A stretch of DNA of 64,000 nt from assembly GCA_905234755.1 (NCBI GenBank), contig CAJOIT010000003.1:913140-977139 (forward strand). The letters are read 5' to 3'. How positions within the stretch are numbered: position 1 is the stretch's first letter; each line of letters begins with the position of its first letter. Shown piece by piece: positions 17,908 to 26,338 of the stretch. Under the pieces are notes generated by a model, which saw nothing but the letters and a program-made list of their open reading frames with translations, was not told where the DNA came from and did no database searches. A program made the position numbers and the translations under genes. The stretch comes from an uncultured Bacteroidales bacterium. Lineage in GTDB: Bacteria > Bacteroidota > Bacteroidia > Bacteroidales > ML635J-15.

Positions 17908-18281
17908 TGGCAGCTCATCTCGGTCAAATTTTCATCGAAGACATGGAATTCTTTGCTTTCCATGGTCACTATGATGAAGAAAAGTTTGCTGGAAACAGAT
18001 TTTCCGTCAGTATTTACCTGTGGACCGACACCTGCAAGGCCGAAAAAACAGACAACCTTGACGATGCACTAAACTATCAGGTAGTTTATGCAATTATCAG
18101 CGACATAATGAAAAACACCAAGTCGAACCTTGTCGAAAACCTTGCATCAAATATTCTAAATGCAATATTCCAACGCTTTCCAGAACTACAGAAAGCAAAA
18201 ATTAGAATTGCAAAGCTAAATCCTCCCATGGGAGGCAAAATTGGCAAGGTTGGCGTTGAAATAGAAAAAGAAAGAGATTAG
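17907..18281 (+). CDS. folB: Dihydroneopterin aldolase
   Basis: A 124-residue FolB: the opening IFIEDMEFFAFHGHYDEEKFAGNRF (residues 7-31) contains the active-site region and the conserved Glu/His, and the C-terminal block LNPPMGGKIGKVGVEIE carries the catalytic Lys. It splits dihydroneopterin into 6-hydroxymethyl-dihydropterin and glycolaldehyde in folate synthesis. It is translationally coupled to PCMD1 by a one-base overlap. It converges on recX: the two stop codons overlap at 18278-18281. No other folate genes are visible. Confidence 0.95.
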   Translation: MAAHLGQIFIEDMEFFAFHGHYDEEKFAGNRFSVSIYLWTDTCKAEKTDNLDDALNYQVVYAIISDIMKNTKSNLVENLASNILNAIFQRFPELQKAKIRIAKLNPPMGGKIGKVGVEIEKERD

Positions 18282-18739
18282 CGAATCTTTTCCCACACCT
18301 TTTCCACAAGTTCAGGCTCGAAGCCTCTGCTATACGCAAATCTGAAAACAGAAGCCTTAAGCTTGTATTCGTCATCGTCACGCACCGACTTTAATTTGGC
18401 ACGCAAAAGGCTTTCCAACAACGACTTATATTCCGTCTCATCAATTTCGGAGAGTGGCTGCAACATCAATTTTTCAGAAATTCCTTTTGCCAGCAATGCC
18501 TGACGAATTTTCAACCGCCCCCACTTGTTGAACTTGAAGGCATCGGAAACGAATGCCCGTGCATAACGGGCATTGTCGACAAACTTGTCGTCTACCAAAC
18601 TGGCAACAATCCTTGCGATAACTTTTGTATCAACGCCCTGCTTATACAAATAGGTACGAACATCGCTTTCGCACTTTTCGGCTCGCGAGCAGTACGACTG
18701 CGCCTTCGACAAATATTTTTCAAACTCTTCCGATTCCAC
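18278..18739 (-). CDS. recX: Regulatory protein RecX
   Basis: A 153-residue RecX with the three-helix repeats typical of the family: AQSYCSRAEKCESDVRTYL (near 13-31), VDDKFVDNARYARAFVSDAFKFNKWG (near 48-73), RQALLAKGIS and the final FRFAYSRGFEPELVEKVW. It modulates RecA filaments. It is the last gene of a minus-strand operon (LytTR regulator, 2-hydroxyacid dehydrogenase, DUF2797, recX) and lies 15 nt after DUF2797. recA is not in the window. Confidence 0.93.
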   Translation of the reverse strand: MESEEFEKYLSKAQSYCSRAEKCESDVRTYLYKQGVDTKVIARIVASLVDDKFVDNARYARAFVSDAFKFNKWGRLKIRQALLAKGISEKLMLQPLSEIDETEYKSLLESLLRAKLKSVRDDDEYKLKASVFRFAYSRGFEPELVEKVWEKIR

Positions 18740-18754
18740 AACTTTGCATTAAAT

Positions 18755-19552
18755 TCAACCTACCGTCAATTTTACCTTATATCCCGAATGACTGCGCACA
18801 TTCAGCGCAAGTCCGTTGTCAAACAACAGATACTGCCCTTTTATTCCAGCAAGCACACCGCTTATTATATCGCAAGTATCAAGCGAAACAGCCTTTATGT
18901 TTGCCAACTTATAATCGTATGGATAAAATATTTCAGTCACCGAGTCGTCAAAAGAAGCGTATAGTCGCAAATCCTCAGGCAACATGGGCAGAAAATATTT
19001 CTTTCTCTCAACCAAATCAAGATTCGGCTTTGAAATTGCCAGCATCATCTTCCAATTTGTCTTATCCGACAAATGCCTCTTCATCTCGACCTCGATTTGT
19101 CCTGCAATATTGCGGTAAGGCGTTTTGGCAAACTTTATTGCAGCTACAGCACCTTGGTCAATCCAACGAGTTGGAATCTGGTTATAGCGTGTAACACCGA
19201 CCTTCAAATCGCCAGTAAATGCCAGATACACATAGTGATCAATCAGCGAATATTTCTTCGACCATTCAATGTCGCGCGAAATTCCAAGGTGCGCCATATC
19301 CTTCTCGGGATTGAAAACGCCCTCGTCACATTCGGGCAAAGTAGTGTAACACTTGAAGCAATGTCCGTTCATATAGCTTCGGCGAGTAACATCACCGCAC
19401 GAGATACAATTAATGAGGTGTTGGTATTCAATCGTTATGCGACTGCCAATCAAGTCGTTCATAAAAATTTCGGTATCGCCAGCCGCAAGAAAGTAACGGA
19501 TAGGAAATCCGTACTCGGTGCGCATCTTCGATATGTTAAGTTCGGTTGTCAT
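18755..19552 (-). CDS. DUF2797 domain protein
   Basis: A 265-residue member of DUF2797 (PF10977). Visible signatures are a CISC ... CFKC pair of CxxC motifs (near 49 and 66, likely zinc), a PEKD block, and the family hallmark KVGVTRYNQIPTRWIDQGA (about 119-137). The function of the family is not established. Gaps are 3 nt to the upstream dehydrogenase gene and 15 nt to recX, so it is clearly within the operon. Confidence 0.9.
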   Translation of the reverse strand: MTTELNISKMRTEYGFPIRYFLAAGDTEIFMNDLIGSRITIEYQHLINCISCGDVTRRSYMNGHCFKCYTTLPECDEGVFNPEKDMAHLGISRDIEWSKKYSLIDHYVYLAFTGDLKVGVTRYNQIPTRWIDQGAVAAIKFAKTPYRNIAGQIEVEMKRHLSDKTNWKMMLAISKPNLDLVERKKYFLPMLPEDLRLYASFDDSVTEIFYPYDYKLANIKAVSLDTCDIISGVLAGIKGQYLLFDNGLALNVRSHSGYKVKLTVG

Positions 19553-19555
19553 TTG

Positions 19556-20497
19556 TTATTTCACCTTCAAAATCTTATCCAACAACACTTGCGCCAGCTT
19601 CACCTTCGACTCAACAGTCCAGCCTGCGATATGTGGAGACATTATAACATTGTCGCACTGCGCAAGATAGCGGAAATCAGGATTGTCTGTCATCTTTTTG
19701 GTCGCTTCGAACGAAGTTTCCTCATATTCAATAACATCCAGCCCCGCCGCAACAATCTTCCCCGACTGCAATGCCGAAACCAAAGCAGATGTTTTCACAA
19801 CTGGTCCACGCGAAGCATTGAGCAAAACAAACGGATTTTTGAAACGCTCAATAAACTCATCGTCAACCATATACTTTGTTTCATTGGTTAGCGGAACATG
19901 CAAACTCAGCACATCGGCATTTGCAAAAATATCATCAAGTGAAACTTCCTCGGCATAACCATCAGAATAATTTGTCTTGTACTTATCGTATGCAAGTACC
20001 TTGCAGCCAAATCCAGACAATTTTCGTGCAAATGACGAACCCATGTTTCCGTAGCCGATAATTCCTGCCGTACGGAAACCAAGTTCGCGACCACGATTCA
20101 TCTCGCGCTTCCATTCGCCTACCTTTACCTGACGGTCGGCACGATTGAGATTATTGAGCAGCGACAGCAACATACCAACAGTATGCTCGCCAACTGCATC
20201 GCGGTTTCCTTCAGGCGAATTGAGGCACAAAATGCCTTTCGACTCGCAATAATCCACATCAATTGTCTCCATGCCTGCACCAACTCGCGCAACATAACGC
20301 AGACATTTTGCAGCATCAACAAATTCACGGTCAATGTTTATGCGACTTCGCAACACTATGCCAAAAGCATCGCTAACCTGCGAAATGATTTCATCACGAT
20401 TCCATTTTGTTGCATCAACAACATCATAGCCTGCATTTTGCAAGCCATCAGTTATTATTGCGTGTACATCGTCAATTATCAGCACCTTACTTTTCAT
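19556..20497 (-). CDS. D-2-hydroxyacid dehydrogenase (phosphoglycerate dehydrogenase-like)
   Basis: The start is set at the ATG 20495-20497 (MKSKVLIIDD); a longer upstream frame is antisense to nothing known and lacks homology. This gives 313 residues, the short form without an ACT/regulatory domain. Landmarks are the NAD motif GYGNMGSSFARKLSGFG (about 144-160), LNASRGPVV with catalytic Arg near 232, and the catalytic His in SPHIAGWT near 285. It may act as 3-phosphoglycerate dehydrogenase in serine synthesis, but serC is not adjacent, so another 2-oxoacid substrate is possible. It lies 16 nt after the LytTR gene. Confidence 0.9.
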   Translation of the reverse strand: MKSKVLIIDDVHAIITDGLQNAGYDVVDATKWNRDEIISQVSDAFGIVLRSRINIDREFVDAAKCLRYVARVGAGMETIDVDYCESKGILCLNSPEGNRDAVGEHTVGMLLSLLNNLNRADRQVKVGEWKREMNRGRELGFRTAGIIGYGNMGSSFARKLSGFGCKVLAYDKYKTNYSDGYAEEVSLDDIFANADVLSLHVPLTNETKYMVDDEFIERFKNPFVLLNASRGPVVKTSALVSALQSGKIVAAGLDVIEYEETSFEATKKMTDNPDFRYLAQCDNVIMSPHIAGWTVESKVKLAQVLLDKILKVK

Positions 20498-20513
20498 AAC
20501 ACAAGATTTTCGT

Positions 20514-21314
20514 TTACAACAACCTTTCCAAAGCATCATAGTATTTCGGAGAAACAGGAATCGTATCTGCACCATTAATATCAAGTTCTGCCACAACAAC
20601 GCCTTGCTTGTCCTTACGCAACACCTTGACATGCTTTGGATTAACAAAAAATGAACGCTGGCATCGCACCAGTCCGTACTTCTGAAGCAACGGTTCAAGC
20701 GACTTCATCGTATTGCGAAGCACATAATCCTTTAGGTTTTCGCTCTCCATATACTTGATTCTCACATAATTCTCTTCGGCTTTCACATACAAGATTGCAT
20801 CCGAAGAAACAACCAGTTTCAGTTTCTGGGTATTGTCGCTGAACCTCACCAGATTCCTTTCCGACACATCAACGGTCTCGGGCTTATGTGACACGATAAC
20901 AGCAAGAGTAATAACAACATACGGAAAAACCAAAATTATGAGGTTTATGAACATGCATATTCCAACGGCATCAAAATACGGATATTCACCATTATACATC
21001 AGCGACATATACATAGCCATAAACAACGACGCTACAATCTGTTCCAACACAAACCACAGCGAAATATAGAACCAATTGAGCGACATTTTCCGCCTGAAAG
21101 CGAAAAGCAGAGTCCTTGACAGCAATAGCACTCCAAACAATATGCAGAACTGCATAGTTGCATTGAAAGCCAGCATTCCGCGTCCCATATCATAGAATTC
21201 AACAATCTGAATCGGACGATACAAGAACACAAAACCTATGAAAAAGCCAGATATACCAAACAGATATGCAATCTGTATGCCCAGAGAAGAAAATCTCTCT
21301 AACAACCTAGTCAT
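20514..21314 (-). CDS. Membrane-bound LytTR transcriptional regulator
   Basis: A 266-residue protein with four hydrophobic helices in the first 150 residues and a C-terminal LytTR DNA-binding domain (about 165-264, with VSSDAILYVKAEENYVRI and LVRCQRSFFVNPKHV). There is no receiver domain, so signals are probably sensed by the membrane part directly. It is the first gene of the dehydrogenase-DUF2797-recX operon, which it might control. LytTR proteins bind paired direct repeats; I did not find a convincing pair in the 181-bp divergent region 21315-21495. Confidence 0.88.
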   Translation of the reverse strand: MTRLLERFSSLGIQIAYLFGISGFFIGFVFLYRPIQIVEFYDMGRGMLAFNATMQFCILFGVLLLSRTLLFAFRRKMSLNWFYISLWFVLEQIVASLFMAMYMSLMYNGEYPYFDAVGICMFINLIILVFPYVVITLAVIVSHKPETVDVSERNLVRFSDNTQKLKLVVSSDAILYVKAEENYVRIKYMESENLKDYVLRNTMKSLEPLLQKYGLVRCQRSFFVNPKHVKVLRKDKQGVVVAELDINGADTIPVSPKYYDALERLL

Positions 21315-21495
21315 CAGCGTACTAATTTAGTTCAAAATATACTGTGACGAAATTCCAAACAAGCAAAATTCGTCACACATTTCAAAAATTCGTCACAAAA
21401 ATAATCATTCTATCAAAGATAGAAACGGTAAATCACATAAAATTTTTCGAGAGTATATACCCAGTAATTTTGCGGCGTAAACAAACCGAGAAACA

Positions 21496-22221
21496 ATGGA
21501 CGAAAGAAGAAAAAAAATTGTGGCCTTTGGCGATTCAATAATTAAAGGTGTGATATCCGAAGGCGATGACAACGGTATCAAATACAAGATTCCGGAAAAA
21601 ACTGCTACCGACATCTGCGGACACGAATTGGGAATGGGTGTCTGCAACTATGGAAAGTTCGGCAGCATAATAACTGCAGGAGAAAAAATAATCGACAAGA
21701 ACATCGACAAGATTTCCGAAAACGACATTGTGCTTATCGAATACGGTGGCAACGACAGCGATAAAATGTGGACAGAAATTGCAGAAAATCCCAATGTCGA
21801 ACACAAAGCCAAAACACCGCTACCAGCATTTGCAGAAACCTATCATCGTATCATACAAAAACTGAAACAGATAGGTGCAAAAATATACATGCTGACAATG
21901 CCACCTATTGACGCCGTATCGTATTTCCGCCATTTCACAAAAGGAATGACCGAAAAACAAATCAACAACATCAAACAATGGCTCTACGGCAACTTGGATG
22001 TCATCAGTTTGTGGCACGAAATGTACAATCAGGAAATAATAAAGGTTGCCTACTCCGAAAATGTCGAACTAATCAACATCTATCAGCCATTCATTGACAG
22101 GCTCGACTACCGCTCGCTTTTCTGCTGTGATGGAATACACCCGAACCAGAAAGGGCAAAAAATCATAGCCGACCTAATAATAAACAATGTAAAGACGCAT
22201 AGCCATGCGTCTCACATATAA
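21496..22221 (+). CDS. SGNH/GDSL hydrolase
   Basis: A 241-residue SGNH hydrolase with block I FGDSIIKG (catalytic Ser near 13), block III GGND (near 80) and block V DGIHPN (Asp/His near 216-219). There is no signal peptide, so it is cytoplasmic. A TAATTTTG -7 element lies at 21465-21472. The last codons are supplied by a dispersed hairpin repeat (22193-22212), giving an unusual THSHASHI end. The native C-terminus was probably replaced or extended by insertion of the repeat. PCMD copy 2 follows after 11 nt. The esterase substrate is unknown. Confidence 0.88.
   Translation: MDERRKKIVAFGDSIIKGVISEGDDNGIKYKIPEKTATDICGHELGMGVCNYGKFGSIITAGEKIIDKNIDKISENDIVLIEYGGNDSDKMWTEIAENPNVEHKAKTPLPAFAETYHRIIQKLKQIGAKIYMLTMPPIDAVSYFRHFTKGMTEKQINNIKQWLYGNLDVISLWHEMYNQEIIKVAYSENVELINIYQPFIDRLDYRSLFCCDGIHPNQKGQKIIADLIINNVKTHSHASHI
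22193..22212. repeat. AGACGCA hairpin repeat, copy 1
   Basis: Perfect 8-bp inverted repeat AGACGCAT / ATGCGTCT with loop AGCC, inside the 3' end of the SGNH hydrolase frame. A second member lies at 52933-52952 with loop AGTC and arms AGACGCAA / TTGCGTCT. Confidence 0.85.
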
Positions 22222-22232
22222 TCATAAAAAAA

Positions 22233-23174
22233 ATGAAACCTTTAGCATATATATTACTGACAATCATAACAATTACCGCCAATGCGCAGACATACAAGAA
22301 TGTACAATACGGCAACTTTGAAAACTGGGTTGTCCGCGACATTGAAGAATCACTGATTATTGGCGGCGAAACAAAACGCATATACGCAATTGGCCCACGC
22401 GACACAATCCGCGAGAACAAAGCATTGAACATCAAGTCGATATGGGCGACATCAAACACTTATGCAAAAGTTGCAGGTATATCAAAGACGAGCAACACCG
22501 TATATCCCGAAAAGCGTGGCGATGGCTATTGCGCAAAACTTACAACCGAATACGCCGAATGCAAGGTTATCGGCATAATAAACATTAAGGTATTGGTCTC
22601 TGGCACAATATACTGGGGCAAAGCACACGAGCCAGTCAGCGGCACCGACAATCCGTACAGCAAAATGAGATGGGGAGTGCCATTCACCAACAAGCCCAAG
22701 GCGCTAGTCCTCGACTACAAGTCGGCAATGCCAAACAAGGGCACAATAACCACTTGCAAGACCTTGTCTTCATCTAGCAGAGCAGGAAACGATGGACACG
22801 AAATAATTTTCATACTGCAAAACCGCTGGGAGGACGAAAAGGGCAATGTCTATGCAAAGCGCGTAGGCACAGCGATTTACAATGTCAGCAATCCGACAAA
22901 CGGCTGGGTAAACGGCTTCCGCATACCAGTCATATACGGAGATGCCACCAAATCACCCAACTACAAACCATATATGAACCTTGGTCCAAAGAAGGACAAC
23001 TTCTATACAATCAACAGCAAAGGCAAGAATATTGAAATACAAGAAGTTGACTGGGGTGATGAAAACACGCCTGTAACTCACGCAATTTTGCTTATAAGCG
23101 CATCGTGTCAGGAAGCATTTTCGGGAACAATCGGAAATACAATCTGGGTGGATAATATAAAGTTGGAATATTAG
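22233..23174 (+). CDS. PCMD domain protein, copy 2 (secreted)
   Basis: A 313-residue paralogue of the protein at 16954: signal peptide 1-19 (ending ANAQ) and the same PCMD domain through GNTIWVDNIKLEY. The mature parts differ at only scattered positions, whereas the signal peptides are unrelated, so the duplication or gene conversion tract begins right after the signal-peptide cleavage site. It is 11 nt downstream of the SGNH hydrolase and probably cotranscribed. The two copies form direct repeats of roughly 0.9 kb around folB, the recX operon and the SGNH gene. Confidence 0.85.
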   Translation: MKPLAYILLTIITITANAQTYKNVQYGNFENWVVRDIEESLIIGGETKRIYAIGPRDTIRENKALNIKSIWATSNTYAKVAGISKTSNTVYPEKRGDGYCAKLTTEYAECKVIGIINIKVLVSGTIYWGKAHEPVSGTDNPYSKMRWGVPFTNKPKALVLDYKSAMPNKGTITTCKTLSSSSRAGNDGHEIIFILQNRWEDEKGNVYAKRVGTAIYNVSNPTNGWVNGFRIPVIYGDATKSPNYKPYMNLGPKKDNFYTINSKGKNIEIQEVDWGDENTPVTHAILLISASCQEAFSGTIGNTIWVDNIKLEY

Positions 23175-23424
23175 AAGGATTCAAATATTTAAAGATCAGA
23201 AATTTAACATCGTTGAGCTAAAGGTTGATGATTTGATTATTTGGAATTGTTGTAATATTATAGAGGCGCAATGCTTTGAGCCGCCACTCATGAGGATATG
23301 AATATTTTTGCATTTTATAACACCTCTATTAATAATTCTATAACAAGCCTATCCTTTCGTGGCATAATGTTTGGGGCAATCAAACGCGATAATATATATG
23401 TGTAACCTGAAAAAATTATGTCCT
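23175..23424. other. Gene-free stretch with degenerate repeats
   Basis: Contains the words ATTTAAAGAT and GAGCTAAAGGTTG (23216-23228, also a core word of the dispersed elements at 31934, 34122 and 38702) and an imperfect GC-rich hairpin GGCGCAA ... GCCGCC near 23266. No gene or clear promoter was seen. Confidence 0.5.
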
Positions 23425-24045
23425 ATGAAAAAGATATTATTCTTCTGTATGGTATTGATAGCCAGCGTAAGTATGCAAGCACAATATGTAGTTTCCGACA
23501 AGTATGACCTATGGTTCGAAGACACTGATCACGAAATGACAACCCGCAAAGCTGTACAATGTACCGATAATTATCAGGATCTATGGAATGGATGCACTGT
23601 TCGTACCTCAGGCAGAACGGTATATATATACAGAAGTGGCAATTCCATACTTTATGGCGATGAGATTAATCTGCTATACAACGGATATTATCGTGTTAAG
23701 CGCAGCAACACCTGGTATCTTGCCGATCCGGATGGAGATCTCGTAGATGGAATCTACGGCAAGCAGATTTTGTATTATCCATGGGGATATGTGACGGTGC
23801 TACGCAGCGCAGGATATTATGATGTGTTCCACTGCAGTGGCAGAAAAGTAGATTTCTACTCTTACGAATCACCATGTATCTTCTGGAACGGCTGCTGGCT
23901 CATAAAACAAGGCAGCTATTGGTACGCATGCGATAATAATGGACGCAAGATTGATGGCGTATATGGCGACCAAGTCAACCTGCTCAACGATGGTCGCTGG
24001 AAATGCATTCGAGGTTCATACATAAGTTATAAGGATGGAAACTAG
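23425..24045 (+). CDS. Secreted beta-repeat (WG-like) protein, unknown function
   Basis: The ATG at 23425 opens a signal peptide (1-20, ending MQAQ); the longer frame starts in non-coding sequence. The 206-residue product contains short tryptophan- and tyrosine-rich repeats with pattern W..G..(V/L)...G..Y/W....G..VDG.YG (for example LVDGIYGKQ and KIDGVYGDQ). They resemble degenerate WG repeats or a small beta-propeller. No enzyme motif is seen. It is monocistronic between PCMD copy 2 and gldA. Function unknown. Confidence 0.7.
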   Translation: MKKILFFCMVLIASVSMQAQYVVSDKYDLWFEDTDHEMTTRKAVQCTDNYQDLWNGCTVRTSGRTVYIYRSGNSILYGDEINLLYNGYYRVKRSNTWYLADPDGDLVDGIYGKQILYYPWGYVTVLRSAGYYDVFHCSGRKVDFYSYESPCIFWNGCWLIKQGSYWYACDNNGRKIDGVYGDQVNLLNDGRWKCIRGSYISYKDGN

Positions 24046-24133
24046 TTAGTAATTCTGCCATATCTTGTTTCGCGCAACATTTTCTCGCTTTCAATCAAAA
24101 AAAGATATATCTTAGCGGTCTAAAATTAAAGGC

Positions 24134-25045
24134 ATGTCAATAGAAGTACGGAACATAACTAAGGTTTTCGGAGAGCAGAAAGCTCTCGACAATGTAAGTT
24201 TTGACATAAACAACGGTGAAATAGTTGGTTTTCTTGGTCCTAACGGTGCAGGAAAGTCAACACTGATGAAGATAATCACCGGCTATATTCCAGCCACAGA
24301 GGGCGAAGTGCTTATAAACGGAATGAATATCCTCGAAAATCCAATCGAAATCCGCAAGAAACTCGGCTACCTACCCGAACAAAATCCATTGTACTTCGAC
24401 ATGTATATCGTTGAATACCTTGAATTTGTCGCAGGTATATACGGCATAAAGAACAAAAAGGCAAGAATTGATGAGATTGTAGCACTCACTGGACTTGAAC
24501 CCGAAATTAACAAGAAAATCGGAACCTTGTCGAAAGGCTACAAACAGCGTGTAGGTCTGGCGCAGGCAATTATACACGACCCCGAAGTGCTTATACTTGA
24601 CGAGCCTACATCAGGGCTCGACCCCAACCAGATTATCGAAATCAGAAACCTGATAAAGAACCTCGGCAAGGAAAAGACTGTCATCCTTTCCACTCACATC
24701 ATGCAGGAAGTGGAAGCCATTTGCGACCGCATATTGCTGATAAAGAAAGGTGTACTTCTTGCCAACGACAAGGCCGAAGATTTTGCCCACCTCAACAGCG
24801 ACTCTATTTCCACGCTGCTTGTTGAACTTGACGGAGAACTTTCGGAGAATGATTTTGCACAGATAAAAGGCATTAGGAATGTCCGCAAGCAATCCCCCAC
24901 CCGATTTGCCATCGAATTCAACAAGAGCAACGACATCCGCAAAGCCGTCTTCAACCTGGCAGTACAAAAGGGGCTTGCCGTCCTAAGCATGCAAGAAAAG
25001 GAAAAGAGCATCGAGGAAGTTTTCGCAGAACTGACAAACGGATAA
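24134..25045 (+). CDS. gldA: ABC transporter ATP-binding protein GldA
   Basis: A 303-residue ATPase: Walker A GPNGAGKST (35-43), signature LSKGYKQR (near 133), Walker B VLILDEPTSG, H-loop STHIMQE. The overall sequence, including LGYLPEQNPLY and the C-terminal SIEEVFAELT, fits GldA, the ATPase of the gliding-motility-associated ABC transporter GldAFG. gldF and gldG are not adjacent, as is usual in this phylum for gldA. Many non-gliding Bacteroidales retain the gene, so motility cannot be concluded. Confidence 0.85.
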   Translation: MSIEVRNITKVFGEQKALDNVSFDINNGEIVGFLGPNGAGKSTLMKIITGYIPATEGEVLINGMNILENPIEIRKKLGYLPEQNPLYFDMYIVEYLEFVAGIYGIKNKKARIDEIVALTGLEPEINKKIGTLSKGYKQRVGLAQAIIHDPEVLILDEPTSGLDPNQIIEIRNLIKNLGKEKTVILSTHIMQEVEAICDRILLIKKGVLLANDKAEDFAHLNSDSISTLLVELDGELSENDFAQIKGIRNVRKQSPTRFAIEFNKSNDIRKAVFNLAVQKGLAVLSMQEKEKSIEEVFAELTNG

Positions 25046-25256
25046 TTGGCAGAAAGGCGAACAGGCTAAAAGGCTAAAAGCCAAAAGGCGAAAAAGCCTG
25101 CAGCCGTAATAACCCTCATCTTTCATCTTTAACTTCGTTGAGGGCTACTTGTGCTGCGATGCACTGAGGTTCTCGAAGTGAGCATAGCCGAAGTACGCCG
25201 TTCAACATTTTGCGCAAAGCATTGCGCAACTACTTTTAACTTTTAACTATTACCTT
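25046..25256. other. Low-complexity intergenic repeats
   Basis: AGGCTAAAAG-type words (25059-25100), TTAACTTCGTTGAGGGC (also present, in the opposite orientation, at about 62777 and 62963), and two TTGCGCAA palindromes at 25210-25217 and 25222-25229. No gene was found. Confidence 0.6.
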
Positions 25257-26333
25257 TTACCTAATAAAATCCGCTACTACGGGATAATGGTCATCTGCAA
25301 TATTGAAATCCAAAGCCTTATGTCTTAGACATTTGAATTTATTGGAATGCATTATATAGTCGATACGGAAATCAACACCAGCAATTGAAAATGTTCGGCC
25401 GTTGCCATCTCCGCGTTCCATAAAGGTATCGTGAAGGCGTTCGCCTGATGCAAGTATCTGGAAACAAGTATAACTCAATGGAACATCGTTGAAATCGCCA
25501 CAAAGCAGAACTGGATACGGACAAGTATCAAGAGTAGACACAAGCGTATCGACTTGCACGGCACGATGTGCCGATGCCTCCGAGAACTTTGAATAAAGAT
25601 TCATCGCCTTGTCCTTATTTTCACGGTTGAAACCTTCGCGTCTACGACTAATCTCAACATCCGAATCGCTTATCATAATCGACTGCAAATGAACATTGTA
25701 CAACCTTACCGTATCCTCATTCATAAGAATGTCAACATACATAAATCCATTTGCAGTACTATCGAACGGATGCGAATACTGGGTAACGACAGGATAGCGC
25801 GTAATAATAGCCAAGCCTCCTACCCCATAATTGAAATTAGTAAGCCTTACCTTTGGCACCGACTTAGCCTTCAAATTCTTCGACAGCACATCGAGCGTTG
25901 GAAAATCGGCAGGCTTATTTGCCCAATATGCTTCCTGCATGCAAACAATGTCGGCATCGGTGGCAGAAATCGTTTCCAAAACCTTCTCCCTCAACAAATT
26001 GGAATTCTTATCAAGAATACCAAAACATTTCACATTGTAGGACATTACCCTGAAATCGGCTTTGTCATCGAGCGATTTGTCACGAATGGAATATTCGTGC
26101 GAGAAAAATTTAAAGCCGACAAATACCACAACAGCAATAGGAATGGCAACCTTATAATTCACGAACAGCCATAAAAGCATCAGCGCGGCAAGTCCGATAA
26201 GCACATACTTCAGCATAAACGGACACAATGCCATCCACTTTACACTTGCCGGCGACACATATACCGAAACCATGCAAAGTATAACCGCCAACAAGAACAA
26301 TATCGTAAACACCCATAATATCTTACGCCACAT
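25257..26333 (-). CDS. Membrane endonuclease/exonuclease/phosphatase family protein
   Basis: A 358-residue protein: three N-terminal hydrophobic helices (about 1-80), then an EEP fold with QEAYW (metal Glu near 138), GDFNDVP (near 277-283) and the final ADDHYPVVADF (catalytic His near 349). The fold covers Mg-dependent phosphodiesterases such as nucleases and sphingomyelinases; the substrate here is unknown and the active site probably faces the periplasm. It is the last gene of the mutL-rhomboid-rhomboid-EEP operon, 5 nt after the second rhomboid. This order is a familiar one in Bacteroidota. Confidence 0.9.
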   Translation of the reverse strand: MWRKILWVFTILFLLAVILCMVSVYVSPASVKWMALCPFMLKYVLIGLAALMLLWLFVNYKVAIPIAVVVFVGFKFFSHEYSIRDKSLDDKADFRVMSYNVKCFGILDKNSNLLREKVLETISATDADIVCMQEAYWANKPADFPTLDVLSKNLKAKSVPKVRLTNFNYGVGGLAIITRYPVVTQYSHPFDSTANGFMYVDILMNEDTVRLYNVHLQSIMISDSDVEISRRREGFNRENKDKAMNLYSKFSEASAHRAVQVDTLVSTLDTCPYPVLLCGDFNDVPLSYTCFQILASGERLHDTFMERGDGNGRTFSIAGVDFRIDYIMHSNKFKCLRHKALDFNIADDHYPVVADFIR

Positions 26334-26338
26334 ATCGC

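Noticed and set aside
20498..20698. N-terminal extension of the 2-hydroxyacid dehydrogenase
   Set aside because: The 67 extra residues overlap the LytTR gene and are not dehydrogenase-like; the ATG at 20497 opens the domain correctly.
24134..25045. Evidence of gliding motility
   Set aside because: GldA alone is retained in many non-motile Bacteroidota and no other gld genes are in the window.
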